Notes: a model not told the origin generated them from the sequence alone. A stretch of DNA of 64,000 bases from Limanda limanda (GCF_963576545.1 NC_083651.1:23176248-23240247); one strand, 5' to 3'. Positions 13,085-27,054 are shown, numbered from the stretch's first letter. Numbers and translations are program-made.

Positions 13085-13245
13085 CCCATCTCTGAGACAA
13101 TATTCAGACAGCAATTTCCCCTGGTGCATTGCTTTAATTAAAAGAGCAATTTACCTCTGTCAGCCCGCCTGGTGCCCACAATAAAAAGAGGGCCGATAGA
13201 AATTCGGCCCCTTATCAATCCGCCATCACAGTTTAATAAAGTTTC
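13085..13245. promoter_or_regulatory. Candidate fev upstream regulatory element
   Basis: About 150-300 bases upstream of the fev start codon the sequence is complex and non-repetitive, with words such as GCATTGCTTTAATTAAAAG and CCTTATCAATCC. The latter holds a TTATCA GATA-type core. Gata factors act upstream of Fev in mice. No promoter motif such as TATA is clear, and conservation cannot be tested here. Confidence 0.3.
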
Positions 13246-16200
13246 CGCGTTAAGATCTGAGTCTCTATGGTGAATTGAAGTGTTTGACATGGAAACCAGT
13301 TCAGATCCTCCTCACTTTTCCGCCTCTTTACCTCCTGGCAAACAACAAAGACCTATTTCATGTTGGAAAAAGAACATTTACCTGGAGATACACGCTCCAG
13401 TGCACATGAGAAAACAAGAACATTTCATCCACCCCCCCTTCCACCCATGCACCTTCTGCTTGTGGGTTTAAGGTTATATAGCCTGTATCTGAAGGCTAAT
13501 GAGGTTGTAACTTTAAAACCATGGTCCCTGATGCTCACTGATCTTATCATGTCCACTCAGATTTTTCTTCTTCTGCTGTTTTCTTTTTTTAGAAGCAATA
13601 GGCTGTGCAAACACTATGGGGCTGTGGTCCTGTAAGTCTGGTTTGGACTGTAGATCACACAGTGGTTATAGAATCTAGTATATTCTGATATTTTAGAGGT
13701 GACAGATGAAATCTTGATTCACAATTCACACAGATATGCAGAACATTTTCAAACGCTTTATTGACACAGGTGTAAAAACTGTGGACAGTACACATACATT
13801 ACATTGATTACAATTCAATCAAATGTCTTTTATTAATAAATATCCCACATATGAGTATATTGATATTCAACCCATGCAGATATCAAGCAGTTTATGATCA
13901 ATCAGGGCTAGACTGAGACATTCTAAGGACTTTTATTTTGAAAACTGCTCTTATAAGTCAAGCATTGCTCTAATTGATCAAAGGTCCAAACAAAATATAT
14001 GTTTAATATATAAGCAATATATGTAAAAAAAAAATGACTGGATGATAGCGGCTTGTTCATCCGTGACACATCTGTCACTGTCACAACACTAAACATGATC
14101 TAATCAATACACAAAGGCTGATTAAATCCTTTTAAAATGGTCCAAAAATTATCTAAACACATTGACACTCATACATGTGTATTCCTGCATTGGTTTGGTG
14201 TCTTGTCCTCGTCCTGTACAGAGACATGAGAGAGTCATCGTCTACAGGGACAAAAACCAGGTTTGTGCCGTTATGTGCCACGTAAACACATGAATTCACT
14301 TTCAGATACTTCCGTTAAAAAAGAATTAACTAAATAATTTACAAAATATGACATTACCCAACAGACATGCATCAAGTCTTAGCTTTATGCTTAAATGAAA
14401 AACATGTATTGAAGCTTTCTGTTTTGACTCAACTGGAAGTGAATGGTCCTCTAATCATTTATCATTTGAATGTCACCTGACTGAGCTCAGATATTCGCAA
14501 ATACACAGACACACACACAGTAAAAAAAAACACACTAGACCATAGGTGAGTCAGAATAAGATTGTATCAGGCTACGTATGAGTATTGGATTGGGTGGTAA
14601 ATGCAGATTAAACAATATATTTTCCATGTTCCTTCTTCCTGAACTAAAACAAACAAATGGATTTTCGATTCGTCACGTGGCGGCGGCTCCTCTGGGGTTT
14701 GTAGGTGTGTCTGTGGCGTCCCAGACTTGCTTTAGCTGCCTGTGTCCGTGTACAAGTCGCAGGCAACTTAAAACAAGCCTCGAAAACAAGACTGTATATC
14801 CCAGCACGGAGCGGTAGATAAATACAAATTTATATTTATCTGTAGTGATCAGCAGGAGGCCAGATATCGACAGGAAGAAAAACGAAAAAGCACAACAACA
14901 CATGTCTGGGCGATAGGTTGACCTTATTCGCATTAAGTCAGCATTAAAGGTAACTTTTACCACTTAAAAGCATATTCGTATCCACTTAAAACATGATTTA
15001 GAAGTGTCTGATCCAGGTGCCTTTCCTAGTATGAAAGTAGTTAGTAAATTAAAGCAGTAATAGATCAATAATCAATAGAGTAATAACCTACTAAAAAGAG
15101 CTGTCATCAAGATTTGGTTCCAAAATTCCTCTGTAGTCTCAAACCTACCTTGTCCCTGTGCAGCCAAGGAGCCCCAGCCTGCAACTGCACCAGTCAAGTG
15201 TCACTCCTCAACCAGACCCGAGTGCAGCCTCTTTAATCAGGCTCCACAGGAATGTATATTTGAGAAAGGTGTGTGTGTGTGTGTGTGCATGGTTACACAT
15301 TTATTAAAGGATCCTGGTCTTTTGGGTGTGGGACTGTGGGACGGTGCAGGCTCGTGGGTGTGTAACACGGAATCCCACGTCCTGGACAGACAGGAGGGGT
15401 GTGTGCGCAGGTAAACACACTCCAGGATCCTGGCGCGCGACTGCAAGATACACATCATGGTTCCACATTAGAATAAACAAACAAATGCTAAGCAACTATA
15501 ACTCATATGAGGAGCTTTTGTCATGTGCCAGGTTGCGGTGCTGAATCAAATCATCAAAATAAATGGACCACATGTTCATTTGTAAATCACAAGTGCCATA
15601 AATATTTGTTGTAGTTGCATCTGATCTGAAAATTTCTCCCCTGACTAACCTGCTTCTCTTCATCTCACCTGCATCTCCACCTTTGTGACCGGGGGTTAGG
15701 ATCCATGGCTTTCACATGGCTTAGACTACAATGTGCTGCATCATAATATTAAAGTCATAACTCTGCCAATGAGTCACTGTTCAATCAAGACCAAAAAATA
15801 GAGAGTTGGGCTTTTTCAGATTTAGACATTTCACATTGAACTATCTGAAAAATGCAACGTCACTGAGTATATCCTGGTAAGTAGGCATCTTGAAGATGTT
15901 TTTCACAGGCCAGTTTAAGAAGTATCATCGTAGAACAGTAAAGAGTATAAGCTGGTGGTTGTGTTGCACATCTTTTGAGGAAACTTTATTGTGAACATGT
16001 ACTTTATGAGTGTATTTAAGGTAAATTACTTTCATCATAGTGAGCTGTCAGACAGGCCCCTTGTTCAAACAGGAGCTAGCACAGTGCATACATCCCTAAC
16101 TTTCATTATGGATCATGCTTTGTTTTTCTTCTTTCCCATTGGGATAAAATCGCTCAGAGCGACAGGACAATAAATTCTAAATTTCAAACATGCTCATGAA

Positions 16201-16544
16201 ATAATTAAACAGTTTAAATAAAGTCGGCTGCATGTGTGCATGTGACACCATGAAGCAGCTGGAGGACCTTCATCAGGCCTCTGGGGTGTTTCCACAGTAA
16301 AATTACAAGCTCTTGAAAAGTCTTTCCCTTCCACATCCGGTCTCGTCCTACTATTGATCGTTTAAATCTAATTTAAAGTGCTACTTTTTTTAATCTTGCT
16401 TTTGAGTCTATCCCATATGGTAATGTAACTATTTAGTTTACTTAATGCCTTTTGTGTTTTTTCTTTTCTACAGATTTTATTTCTGGCATTGAACTTGTCT
16501 TTATCCATGTGTTACCTTCCTTTCCTATGATTTGGCACAACTAG

Positions 16545-16590
16545 TGATGTATTTAAAATGCTATATAAATGAATCTGACTTGACTTGACC
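16545..16590 (+). repeat. 3' tail of a non-LTR retrotransposon (fish type)
   Basis: AATGCTATATAAATGAATCTGACTTGACTTGACC matches the pattern GCTATATAAAT...TTGACTTGAC that ends a widespread family of fish retroelements with (TTGAC)n tails. The element body is not recognisable upstream. Confidence 0.45.
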
Positions 16591-17219
16591 TCTGTGCATT
16601 TGTTTTAATGATCAATGCTGAACAGAATGTTTGCAAAGCAAGAGCAGAAGAATTTCAATTAATTCTGTTTTTAAAAAGATTGATTCAATCTAAAATTAGT
16701 ATGTATCTGTTCATTTCTTCAGTGAATAACATCTAAATGTGTTGGTTACATTTAACTACCAGCCACCAAAGGTCACATGGTTTGCATACAGTTATGCTAT
16801 ATTCTCCAACTTATTAGCAGATTGTGCCCAAACAGTCGAAGAACAAACAGTGGAAACAAATGTGATGTCGTGCTCTTGTTTATTGGAAATAAGAATACAG
16901 TCTGACAAGAACAATATTGCACATCCTAAAGCCTACCGAGTCCACTCATTTCCATGAAGGTTCACGATAGGCCTAAATATTTCTTTTAAATAAATACAAA
17001 GCATAAACCTATGTCTGATAATCGCCTGGTTCTTTGGGCTGAAAGAAATGTGCCCACAGGTTTTGCTGTGGTTGTGCTCCTGCAGTTCGACTTATCGTCA
17101 TTAACCAAGTAACAAACCAATAAGTTTAAAGCCAATAATTGCAGTTTGTATGAGCCTTATTTAGGTGGGCTGATAAAGATCATTGTGGGAATAAAAAAAG
17201 AAATACTGACAGTCTCTAG

Positions 17220-17450
17220 TTTTTCAGAAAAGCCTTTATTTTCTATTTCAAAAACATGCTTTAGCTTGGTGGTAGAAGAACTTCGATATCCATACATGCA
17301 GAGCCACAGACTGAGGGAGAGTTAGTCCATCTACACGTCTGTGACAGTGGTCCGTCTGTCCGGGGGGGCTCAGGTAGAGGAAAGGGTTCGGGGAGAGTTT
17401 TTCAATTTCATTTTATTCATGCGGGGGAGTCAGGCAGGCAGAGGGAAGGC
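17220..17450 (-). other. cryba2: 3' untranslated region of cryba2
   Basis: AATAAA occurs on the minus strand at 17412-17417 (only about 35 bases past the stop) and at 17235-17240. The distal signal gives a 3' UTR of about 230 bases and is the better candidate. Confidence 0.55.
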
Positions 17451-19729
17451 TTAGTGCTGGATCCTGCGAATGGACTGCACCTGGTTGGTGTGAGCCTGGG
17501 TGCTGAACTCATTGTAGTTTCTGTACTCGCCTTGGTGTCTGTCTCTCTCCAGGATGTACTGGTAGCCACGGTAACCAGGGAACTGGTAGGCCACCCAGCT
17601 GCAGGGAGAGAGACGCACAAAGAGATGGGGTGAGCGATAAGGTCAGGGTGGGATTTAAACAATCATTTATCCAATCCATCCATTCATACATCTTTTGTCT
17701 ACAAACAGCCGTTTAATGAATGATTTCAATAGATTCAGTCAAATAACAAGACTGTTTACAAGAGAAGATCAGTTAGCTGGAGATGGTTTAGCCCGTCCAA
17801 TCAGACTTTAAACATTTATCATTTTATTTATCTGTATTTTGAATGTTCTCGCCATATTACACACAGTCAAGATGGATTGAAAATGCTCTATTTTACCAGC
17901 TCCAACCATATTTTACAGAAGAATATTTGAAATAAGAGTGGAGATGAAATATATACGGTTACAAAATGGACTAACAAACAAAGATGAGGACGCTTGACTT
18001 ACGCTCCTGAGTTGACTTTGATGGAGGGCACCTCCTTGCTGCACCAGCCCATGGCCTGTAGGGAGGGGTAGTCGTCGCACATCTCGAACTTGCGGCCCTG
18101 GAAGTCCTCACACTCGTACAGGGTCACCTTGCTGTCGCTGTGGTTCTGCAGAGGAAGAGAACAGAGCACAGTTGTGAAGGTGCAGCCACTGTCAGGGGAG
18201 CTGTTGGTGAAGTAACTGATGTGAATATTTAGATGTAATTGGAAGGCGAGTTGGGGAGAGATGTTGAATGTGTGGTAGCTCGTGCTGGTTCAGTCATTGT
18301 CAATAAAGTATATCTGGCATAAATGAAGGCCAGAAAAGGTTTGGTTCATGTAGTGCAGCTAGTTTAAAAGGGTTTGGCTGCTGGGTCATGTGGTGGAGGG
18401 AGTGGCAGGGAAGTGTGGAGTAGTTTGGAAGAACAGGAACTTACAGCGCACTTGATGGGTCTGAAGGAAAGCATGTGCTCGGTTCTGTAGCTGCTGTTTC
18501 CACTCCAGGCCTCGTAGCGAGGGTAGTCTCCCTTCTCCAGGATAAACTGCTGTCCCTGGAACTCGGGGTACTCATAACCCACCCAGCTGGAGGAGAGAGA
18601 TGAGGAGAGAGGTGTTACACTAACATGTGCTCAGAGGACGTAATGCCATAGACATTAAACATTGAAACAAGTAAATCTATCCTAAAACCCACAGGATCTT
18701 ACGTTGTACCATTAAAAACCAGGTAATTTAAGTGCAGCTACATTGAAACTGTCAGTATGGTTAAACAATAGAGTCCAACGCCCATGAGGGAAAACAGCAC
18801 GCAGCCTGTGTTGTCCCTGGGAGCACAAAGCAAACATTAGATAGTGCTGCTCCTGCCTCCTCCTCCTCCTCCTCCTCTACTGCTGCTGCCGCTGCTGCTG
18901 CTGCTGCTGCTGCACCCAGGCCTTGTTATCTGATTGTCAGTCAGTCAGACTCTGTGGCTCACAGCCAGCAGCTGCACGCAGCCAACTCATATCACAACAG
19001 GGGTCACACTCGGGTGCATGCACACACATGCAAAACCATAGATGCCCCAACTAGCAATGTAATAACACTGTTGGCTGTAATTTATGGCTTTTTTTTATTT
19101 ATTTGGCTTTGTCTACTCGATGATCTGAGCTGGGTCGTGACTATTTTAATTAGACTTTTTCAACCACATAAAATGAGAATTATGAGATGAATAAACAATG
19201 TGGTTTTATTACATGATGTTGTATGGTTCTTGGTTAACTTCAGATTTTAAGGTATAAAGTAAATGAGCAAGACTTCAGACCATTCATCACCTTTGTTATG
19301 AAGGTAAGATATTGTTGTTTAGGATAAAAATGCTAAATCTTACCCGAGCATACTTGTTAATCGAAGAATAAATTCTACAATTTTCAAATTTCAGATCTGG
19401 CCTCATGATAGATTTAGATACTGTAAATACAACACACACACTGGATAATTTACGCATTATGACCAACAAACCAATAGACCAAAAAAGAAGTGATCGAGAG
19501 ATGAGAGTAAAGAGATTTTCCAAAAGAGGAGAGGCAGGAGATCCAGAGGAACAAGAACTATGTCGACTTACGGTCCGTTCTCAACCTTGATGGAGCGGAT
19601 CTTGATGAAGCCCCTCTCCATGATGTTCTGGCACTCCAGCATGAACTCGCAGCGCTTGCCCTGGAAGTTCTCCTCCTCCCAGACTGTGATCTTGAACTGG
19701 CCCATCTGCTCCATCTGTGTAGTGTTCAT
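17451..19729 (-). CDS. cryba2: Beta-A2 crystallin (four coding exons, 196 aa)
   Basis: Coding exons on the minus strand are 19572..19729, 18445..18586, 18003..18145 and 17451..17598 (158, 142, 143, 148 nt). They join in frame to 196 residues, close to the 197 of human CRYBA2. Each exon encodes one Greek-key motif, as in all beta/gamma crystallins: [18 protein letters not shown], then [22 protein letters not shown], then [15 protein letters not shown], then [19 protein letters not shown]. The second and fourth carry the Tyr/Trp corners typical of the fold. The N-terminal arm is short ([10 protein letters not shown]). It is a structural protein of the eye lens. The start ATG follows an acceptor at 19761-19763, so exon 1 is untranslated. 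The position between fev and mir-375 matches the tetrapod locus. Confidence 0.96.
18846..18912. repeat. Trinucleotide tracts in a cryba2 intron
   Basis: A (CCT)n run followed by (CTG)n, interrupted once by CCG, in the intron between the first two coding exons. Confidence 0.85.
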
Positions 19730-20666
19730 GGCTGCTTCTTATCCCTTTGTGGGTTACTATCTGATGAAGAAGAAGATGGAGGGTTTAAAAAACATTAAAT
19801 AGATAAAATCAAATAAATAAAACCAAAAGACCTGTCCTGAGTAGTTGAAGCATCAGAAATGTTCAGAAAAGTGTTACAAAAAAACATATTGTGATAGAAA
19901 ATCCTCCTGATCGTCCTCATCCTGAAGAGACAGATACAGGAAACAAGACTTCTGATACTACAAGCTTATTCCAGTGTCGATGAAAATCTTCAATCTTTGT
20001 ATTTTAGCATCAAGAACAAAGATAAATACGATTAAAAACCTAAAATTCACCACCCTACTGTATTTCTGTTAACAGAAGGCCTATGTTATTGTTCCTCTAC
20101 TAGACCGATATTTCAGTTAAGGCCTCTTGCTCCAAGGTGTCACTATAGGAGTGAAAAAATTCCACACATTCATCATTTTTTCCATTTCTCCACCGCACAG
20201 TTTTCTCTCTGTTTCAGCCGAGCAGATTCTGTCAAGCACAACCTTGCCTGTAAATTACACCTCGTAACTGAATTGTAGCAGCTGCACAGAAAACAAATGT
20301 CACCACAGCAAACCACCACAGCTAGAAAAGCACGAAAAGCACAATCGGAAGTCTCTAATTTTCACAATGTTCCATTGAGTTTCAAACCATCCTCAGTCAA
20401 GCCTTTTTAGATTTTTAAAGTAAAAACAGTTTGCATGATGTTTATAGGCCAGACACAAGCATACCAATGAGGCATTGGCTTAAAAATAGCAGCTATAAGC
20501 CCTGTTTTTTTACTCTCAACAAATCAAGCCTCATTTAAAGGTCGTCCACAGAAGTCTACATATTAACTACACAATGTGCAGCAGCATCTCTGTGGCTGTG
20601 GGGCTCCACCCACAGAGCTGTGCTCCTGACTGCAGTATCTCTGAGGCAATGTGTTGAAATACTTAC

Positions 20667-20706
20667 AGACAGTACTGAGGTGGGACAGAGCCGGTTTAAT
20701 CAATGT
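20667..20706 (-). other. cryba2: Untranslated first exon of cryba2 (inferred)
   Basis: A strong donor (CTGTCT then GTAAGTATTT on the minus strand) ends an exon at 20667. A TATA box 25-30 bases upstream of 20706 sets the start. A short non-coding exon 1 about 40 bases long is typical of beta-crystallin genes. The next exon begins at 19760 after a pyrimidine-rich CAG acceptor, 31 bases before the ATG. Confidence 0.6.
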
Positions 20707-20730
20707 CGGGGGAGAGACCCTCACCCTGGT

Positions 20731-20796
20731 TTTTATAGGGCCGGGCCCCCTGGACCCACGCCACTCCATTTGCCCGTCAGCCTTGCACACTCAGCA
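20731..20796 (-). promoter_or_regulatory. cryba2: cryba2 core promoter: TATA box and Maf-type half site
   Basis: On the minus strand TATAAAA lies at 20731-20737 in a GC-rich setting. About 55 bases further upstream is TGCTGA (20791-20796), the core of the Maf response element found in most lens crystallin promoters. Position and order are as known for crystallin genes. Binding is inferred. Confidence 0.55.
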
Positions 20797-21550
20797 CCTG
20801 ACCGGCCCAGCTGAATGGGAAAGCATTAGCCTGGCGCTTTGTGGAGGCTCCAGAGCACCATTGTCCTCAGAGCCCCAAACTGACTTAGTCATCAATATGG
20901 CAGCCATGCTCAGGGGCAACCTGACCCAGGACTATACAATAGCAACGCACTGACACAACAGTTTGATTGGTGTGGCAGGATAATAGACACATTCTGGGAG
21001 CTGATCCCCTTGCACACTCGCTCCCTGGGCTGTTGGTAAACTGGATCCTGACCTGGAGGTGGGAGAAGGCCCAAAACCATGTGGTGATAGTGAGGGAATC
21101 CTTTTCATTTCTTTTTTCTGAGTGCTTGATCTTGAAAGAGTCAGTAGGATGAAGTGCTGTAGTTAAATCTTCAGTGGTTATAGTAGCTCATGACTAACTG
21201 GGAAACTTTTACAAACATGTATGTCCCCACACCTTTGGCTACTATACAGAAATATGGAGCATCAGCATCCAAATGGGAGCAAAGACCTTGGTTTGCTCTG
21301 TAGCTTTTGTAACTCGTTCTTCCTACACATCAGTACTCTAGTATATTGGAAACATTAAGATGTATTTATATGTGGAAGGATCTAGCAGAATAACCATCAG
21401 ATTTGAATATAAATAGATTTTTAAGATGGGAAATCAACAAAACTGGATGACAGGACAATTCATATATTTTTGTATTTGAGTCCTATCCCATTTTTTTATC
21501 GTATAACTTAAATAGTTAGAACCTATGCAGCTTCGAAGAGGACAAATAAA

Positions 21551-21653
21551 ATCCATTCATCCATTATCTTATTATCATCATGCCAGAGCCCATCCCAGCT
21601 GACACTGGGTGAGAGGTGGGAAACACCCAGGACAGGTCATCAGTCAATCAGGC
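21551..21653 (+). repeat. Fragment of a common fish LINE-type repeat
   Basis: CATCCATTATCTTATTATCAT...GCCCATCCCAGCTGACACTGGGTGAGAGGTGGG...ACCCAGGACAGGTCATCAGTC follows the well-known fish repeat in which a CATCCATCCATT lead is followed by GGAGCCTATCCCAGCTGAC and a GGACAGGTCGCCAGTC motif. It is a diverged, truncated copy. Confidence 0.6.
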
Positions 21654-22597
21654 AGCAAATAATATAAAGAAGCTCAATATTGCCCAGTGTTAGTCACTTA
21701 ATTAACAGACCTGTAATTATAGAAGCCACTCCAGGCTCCAGCGTTTGGGTTTTAAATCTTATTGTCAGGGATTCCAGTTCTGTTTGATTATAGATTTTCC
21801 TTTGTTACATGTTTGGAAACAATGGCTGAGAACGGTAGATTATCATGTTTTAAACCCTACTCACAATCATGTGTTGTATAAGTCTTTTGTTTGCTTATGC
21901 TCTTTCTGTTACTTGTTTCTGAGTCTTTGTGTGAAGTCAAAATGAAAACACTAATTCTAATACATGTTTTCATTTCTATAATAAATGAAATATATAATAA
22001 AATACACACACACACATAATCAAATTTTCTTAATGAAAAAAATTATACTCGTACATATGACGGTATACTGTCAAAATACTCTAGCTCTATTGCTCTAGAA
22101 AACAATTAAACTATTAGTTCTGGAGTAAACCAAATAAAAAGGAGCCTTTCCATGTCCCACTCGTCCTGTTTAGTTCTGACTCTGTTATTTCCTCTCGTAT
22201 GTTTCATGAGTTTTCACTACATCAGTGTTTAAACAATATCTGTGATGTCGAGTCGAGCAAAAAACGCTGAACATCAGGGGCTCACTTTCCTTCATCATTG
22301 GTGACATCTAGTGGCGAAGGTATTTATTACACTCCCGATGGCCGAGGCCTGTAAATAAGGCCTTTCGGTTTAGTGTGTTAACATCAGAGTGACTTCACAT
22401 TCACTCACTAACCTGTTGCTCTGACTTATTGAGGATTGAAACAAACATTCAGATAAAAATTAACACAGCATGCTAGAGGGGCATAGTGTTTTATATGTGT
22501 GTGTGTCTGTGTGGGTGGGGGGTGGGGATTGAGGGCTCTCACCTGTGGGCATGTGTGAGCTGTTTGCTCTTCTGTTAACCCATTCATTGTCCTTCCC

Positions 22598-22600
<3 letters not shown>

Positions 22601-22665
<65 letters not shown>

Positions 22666-22679
22666 TGTGTGTGTGTGTT
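22601..22679. repeat. (GT)n microsatellite
   Basis: About 79 bases of GT with one CT interruption near 22665. Confidence 0.97.
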
Positions 22680-23559
22680 GTCAGCCTGCCTGTCCTCAGA
22701 GCAGGTGATGGGCAGGTGAGACAACATTCGCATAAAGACCCAGATGTCGTATTAGTGTGTGTTCATGCTCCAATACCTGAGTGACCAAGTTTTTGTATAT
22801 GTGCAGTACATACAAATAGGTAAGTGTGTGTACATGTAGTCATGTGTGTGTGAGTGTACATGTATGTTTCTTTGTGAGTGTGTGTGTGTGTTTGAAATTA
22901 TTTCCTATTTCTTCAGCAAGTCTGATAAGAAGCTGTTGATTATTACTCCTACACACACACACACACACGCAGACACACACAGTGCACACCTTATTTCCCT
23001 GTTAAATACAGCCTGGGGAGATTTGCATGTGTCAGGTAGACTGAACTTGTACAAAGATAGTTCAGTACTGCTTTGAATCCTTATCTGGCTGTTTGAGATA
23101 GAAAAATTCAATTCATCTCTTCTCACTGCTCATGTTATGATTCAAATACTTTACATTTGACACTCGAGTCCATTTGTAAGCTTTAAACCCTGGAGGCAGC
23201 TGCCACGAAATCTTCTTCGACTCAGGTTTTAGAAGTCAGTCCCTGCTATGATGACAAATAAATTATAAAAGTTAAACAGGTTAAATGTTGCTATGTGTGG
23301 AGAGTATCAGCTAACATGAAGATGGAGTTTATCAGACACCTTGGGAAGTAGCTGCAGTGTGATCAGGAGTGAGTCTGCATCTTTTATTGGAGGTCGTGTA
23401 CCAGCCTCAGGACATTAGATCATGTTTATATGCCTTTAAATACAGAATTTCATTGGTGGATTAAAGTTTTAAGTGAGTTTCACAAAAGAAAATATTAATC
23501 CTGGGGACGATCTGTAGTGCAGAGAAATGAGTGTGTGCTTTTCATCCCGGAAGTTGTAT

Positions 23560-23600
23560 AACTCTGGACCAGCTGTAACGATAGCAGCTGGTCCAGAGTT
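23560..23600. repeat. Perfect 16-bp inverted repeat with 9-base loop
   Basis: AACTCTGGACCAGCTG (23560-23575) is repeated in perfect reverse complement at 23585-23600, separated by nine bases. The arms are not simple sequence. No flanking target duplication or longer TIR is visible. Confidence 0.85.
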
Positions 23601-26600
23601 TGAAAATACAGCTCAACGTTTCAACAAAACTTTGTAATGGAATGGAATGATAATATGTGTACTGTGTCTGTTCCTTAGATAAAGCAGTTAAAATGCATAG
23701 AAAAAGCATTAAAGAAGCAATTGTCCTTACTTCTCAATGCAAATAAAGCATGGAACTGATGGAGGATTCGTTAAAATTACATATTTGATATTATATATTT
23801 AGTTGTTGTATGAAAAGGTTGCAGTGCACGACGGGTGTGAACCACACTGCACAGAGAGCCTTGTTTTCTGGGTCAGCGAGAGTCATTTGAATAGTCAGTG
23901 ACTGCACCTGGACACACACACAGACACACACCATTAATACACACCCACGGACACACACTGAATAAATGCCCTCCTTCAGGTGGAAGATTACCATGGCGAC
24001 TAATCCAGGTAAGGATGATGCAAGCAGGTCTTTTGCTCGGACCACCTCCATTCGCCCCCACTGATCCCTGCGCTGACTCACAGGCAGCTGGATTCACCTC
24101 CATGAGACATAGAGAGAGAAAATGTGCATTATTACTAATTATCTATGCTTTAATCTTCAACTGATGAAGACACAAACACACACACACAACAGTTGGGGGA
24201 TGTTCTGAGTAACAGGGAAGTCCCCAAAAAGGGAACTTTGAGTGTTTAAGAACAGAATTTAACAACTTTTTACCAGTAACACACAGTGACACATCAGAGT
24301 CAGAGAGCAAAGGAAAAGAGTTCGGCCAACCAGGAGTGAGAGCAGGCCTCGGCCATTTGCATGAGTCCTCATTATCAGTAACTGTCAGAGGAAACAGCAC
24401 ATAGCCTACAGGCAGCACAGACAGACAGACACACACACACACACCCTCTGGGAAACACTTGCTCCACCATTTACAGCGAACAGTTTGGCAGGCACCCTAA
24501 ATGTAATCATCTTCCCTGCTGTACGGATTCAAAGTGCTCTCTTAATGATGCTGATACTGTACGGCCCTGCACAGCAGACCTCAGATAGGGTCACGGCTGG
24601 GGCAGATGGGAAGAGCACCCCCCCCCCCCCCCTTTTGGTGCTTCTCTCGTTTCTTAAACGTTTTACTCAACGGATGAAAAACCGGAGAACAGTCGAGAAC
24701 AGCACCAGAGGATGGAACACTCTTCAGGGATAAACACACAGCCCGTAGATAGAGCGTTGAAATTAAAATATGATGAAACTGAATGACAATATTAAGTAAA
24801 TAGAACATTACATAAGAGTTTCTGGTGCATAATATGTGCTTTAAAAACAATCACCATTATATTTGACATCGTTATGGCCGTGTCTCTTGTTTGCATTGAA
24901 AAGCCTTTACTGGATAGAATTCAGTTTGGGTTTTCCCACCTGTTCCATGTGTGTCAAACATGACTCGGTGATTCAAACCGTCTCCTGAAACAAACGTCCT
25001 CATTCAGACCCTTTCTTTCACTGACACAGGTAAAACGCAGGTGCTTAAGCCTCCACGTCGAATCCTGAACAAATAGTGCCGCTCCTGGAGCTGCATGGAA
25101 GGGAGGGTGCAGCAGCAGGACCAGTTGGGACAGTCGCTTCAAACTGGAGCCAGGTAACCAGGATACTAAGGAGCGTGAGTTTCCTCTCCTCTGGCTTTTA
25201 ACAAATATTGACTGGAGCTTCCAGCAGAGGCAAATAGGCTCTCAGGTAAAGAGAGACATGCAGGAGCGGCTTTGTCATAATGTCTTTTGTGAGGTGATGA
25301 TGCCTACATGAGATGTTTTATTGAAAGAAATGAACGAGTGGAGGGAACGTGAAGGGCTTTGTCTGCACAGGGCAGCAAGAGGTGAAGACAAAATGTGAAT
25401 CAAATTTCAGCCTGACCAAGACGTATGTCACTGGCAGGTGGACATGCTTCACTACGGGGCAACATAATTACTTTTCATGTTTTTTACTATCACATTTTCA
25501 AAAACATCCAAATTTGAGACACATTTCAACTTCACAGGTTTCAAAGGAAGATATTTAATGGGATATCTCATTGAATGAATTAAAAACCAAAAAAAGAAAG
25601 TAAGGATATTCAAACAAAGGATGTATTAAGTGTGTTTTTGCACTTTGTGTGTTACACTGCATGTCATTGTCATGTTTCTGCAGGATTGTGTAGGTGAAAC
25701 TGTGTTAAAGGGAATTAGTTTGACCATTTGAAAACAAATTAAAATAGGTAGGTTTATTTTAGTAGGGTACGATAACATAAACCCTCATCGGCTGTTGGAT
25801 AAAAAGAAGAGACATCAGTGTAAATACAAATCAGATAATTTAAAGACACATGTGACCGTTAAAATAAGAAAGTAATGGATGCTAAAAGCACAAAGGCTGA
25901 ATATTACATCTTATAGCATCCAAAATGACAGATGGCACATATCAGATGTCTGCTGTGTGCTTAATGTTTAGTTAATGATTAACATAAAGTCCCATTAAGC
26001 CCATCTCTCTTCCCCCGGTGCTCGCCTGCAGCCTCAGCTCATGACGTAGGAGATGGACAGTAATGAATAGACCCCTAGTGGAAAATACACAGTGTCATCA
26101 TGAATGTGCCAATGGGGAAAAATGATTAGCAAAAAGGGAGATGTAGATTATCACCCATGTACCGTTGTAAATGTCAGTCTCCTCAGCAGCCTGCGTATGA
26201 TATGACATCGTCCAGCTGCCGTTCAAATAGAAACGGAACAACAACTAAACAGAGACTAACCTTCACTTGGACGCTTTCCCAACGACAGTTACAGGTTTGT
26301 CAGTGGTGATGGTGTTATGGGTGAGCTGAGCAGACAGGTTTTAACAGACATATGGCTTCATGTGTGACTGGTATTCAGGCTCACTTTATATATATATATA
26401 CGTTTTCAGAAAAAAACAAGAAAATACATGTTGGACTGAAGCTGAAACCTCCTGCCTTGATAACATCTCTGAATTCACCTGCTTTGCTCTTTCTTTACTA
26501 ATAATAATCTAATAATCCACACGCAGTATTCAAAAAGAATCTGCTCAAATTAGTGTTTTTAATAGATCAATGGTTTTAATTGTGTTTCTTTCCCTACAGG

Positions 26601-27054
26601 TGAATGATTGTGACTGATTGTGGCTCAACGGCTGCCTTGTCTTTCTGTGGAGCACTGCATGAGGCCACCTGTATGCAAATAAGGCCACCTCAGTGAAATG
26701 CTCCACACACACCTGGAGCTACAGTCACTGACACTGTGCTGTTGCTGAGTTGTCTTACATGGATCAGACTTCACCGCTAGTGTACTTTCTTTGAAATGTG
26801 TTAGAAGATTTGAATTCACCATCTGTTCTTCATTTAAAGAATTTGGATCCCTGGTGTTGGCTGCAGCATCTGGCCTCACCTATCAGACGCCCTTCATTTA
26901 AATACACTCAAAAACCAGTGAGAACAAAGACCATCAAACTTTCTTCCCTCCATCCTTTGTGTATACTTTAAGGCTTGACATCGCTTTACGAGCAGTGATC
27001 GTCTCCCAGGACCAAAACCATCCTTGCGCTTTTTTTCCAGTTGCCAACCCGTAC

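Larger units (their letters stand above)
12944..17219. other. Region between fev start and cryba2 3' end
   Basis: Apart from the probable fev promoter next to 12943 and the repeat tail at 16545-16590, I see no gene. Reading frames are short and unsupported. The DNA is AT-rich. Confidence 0.6.
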
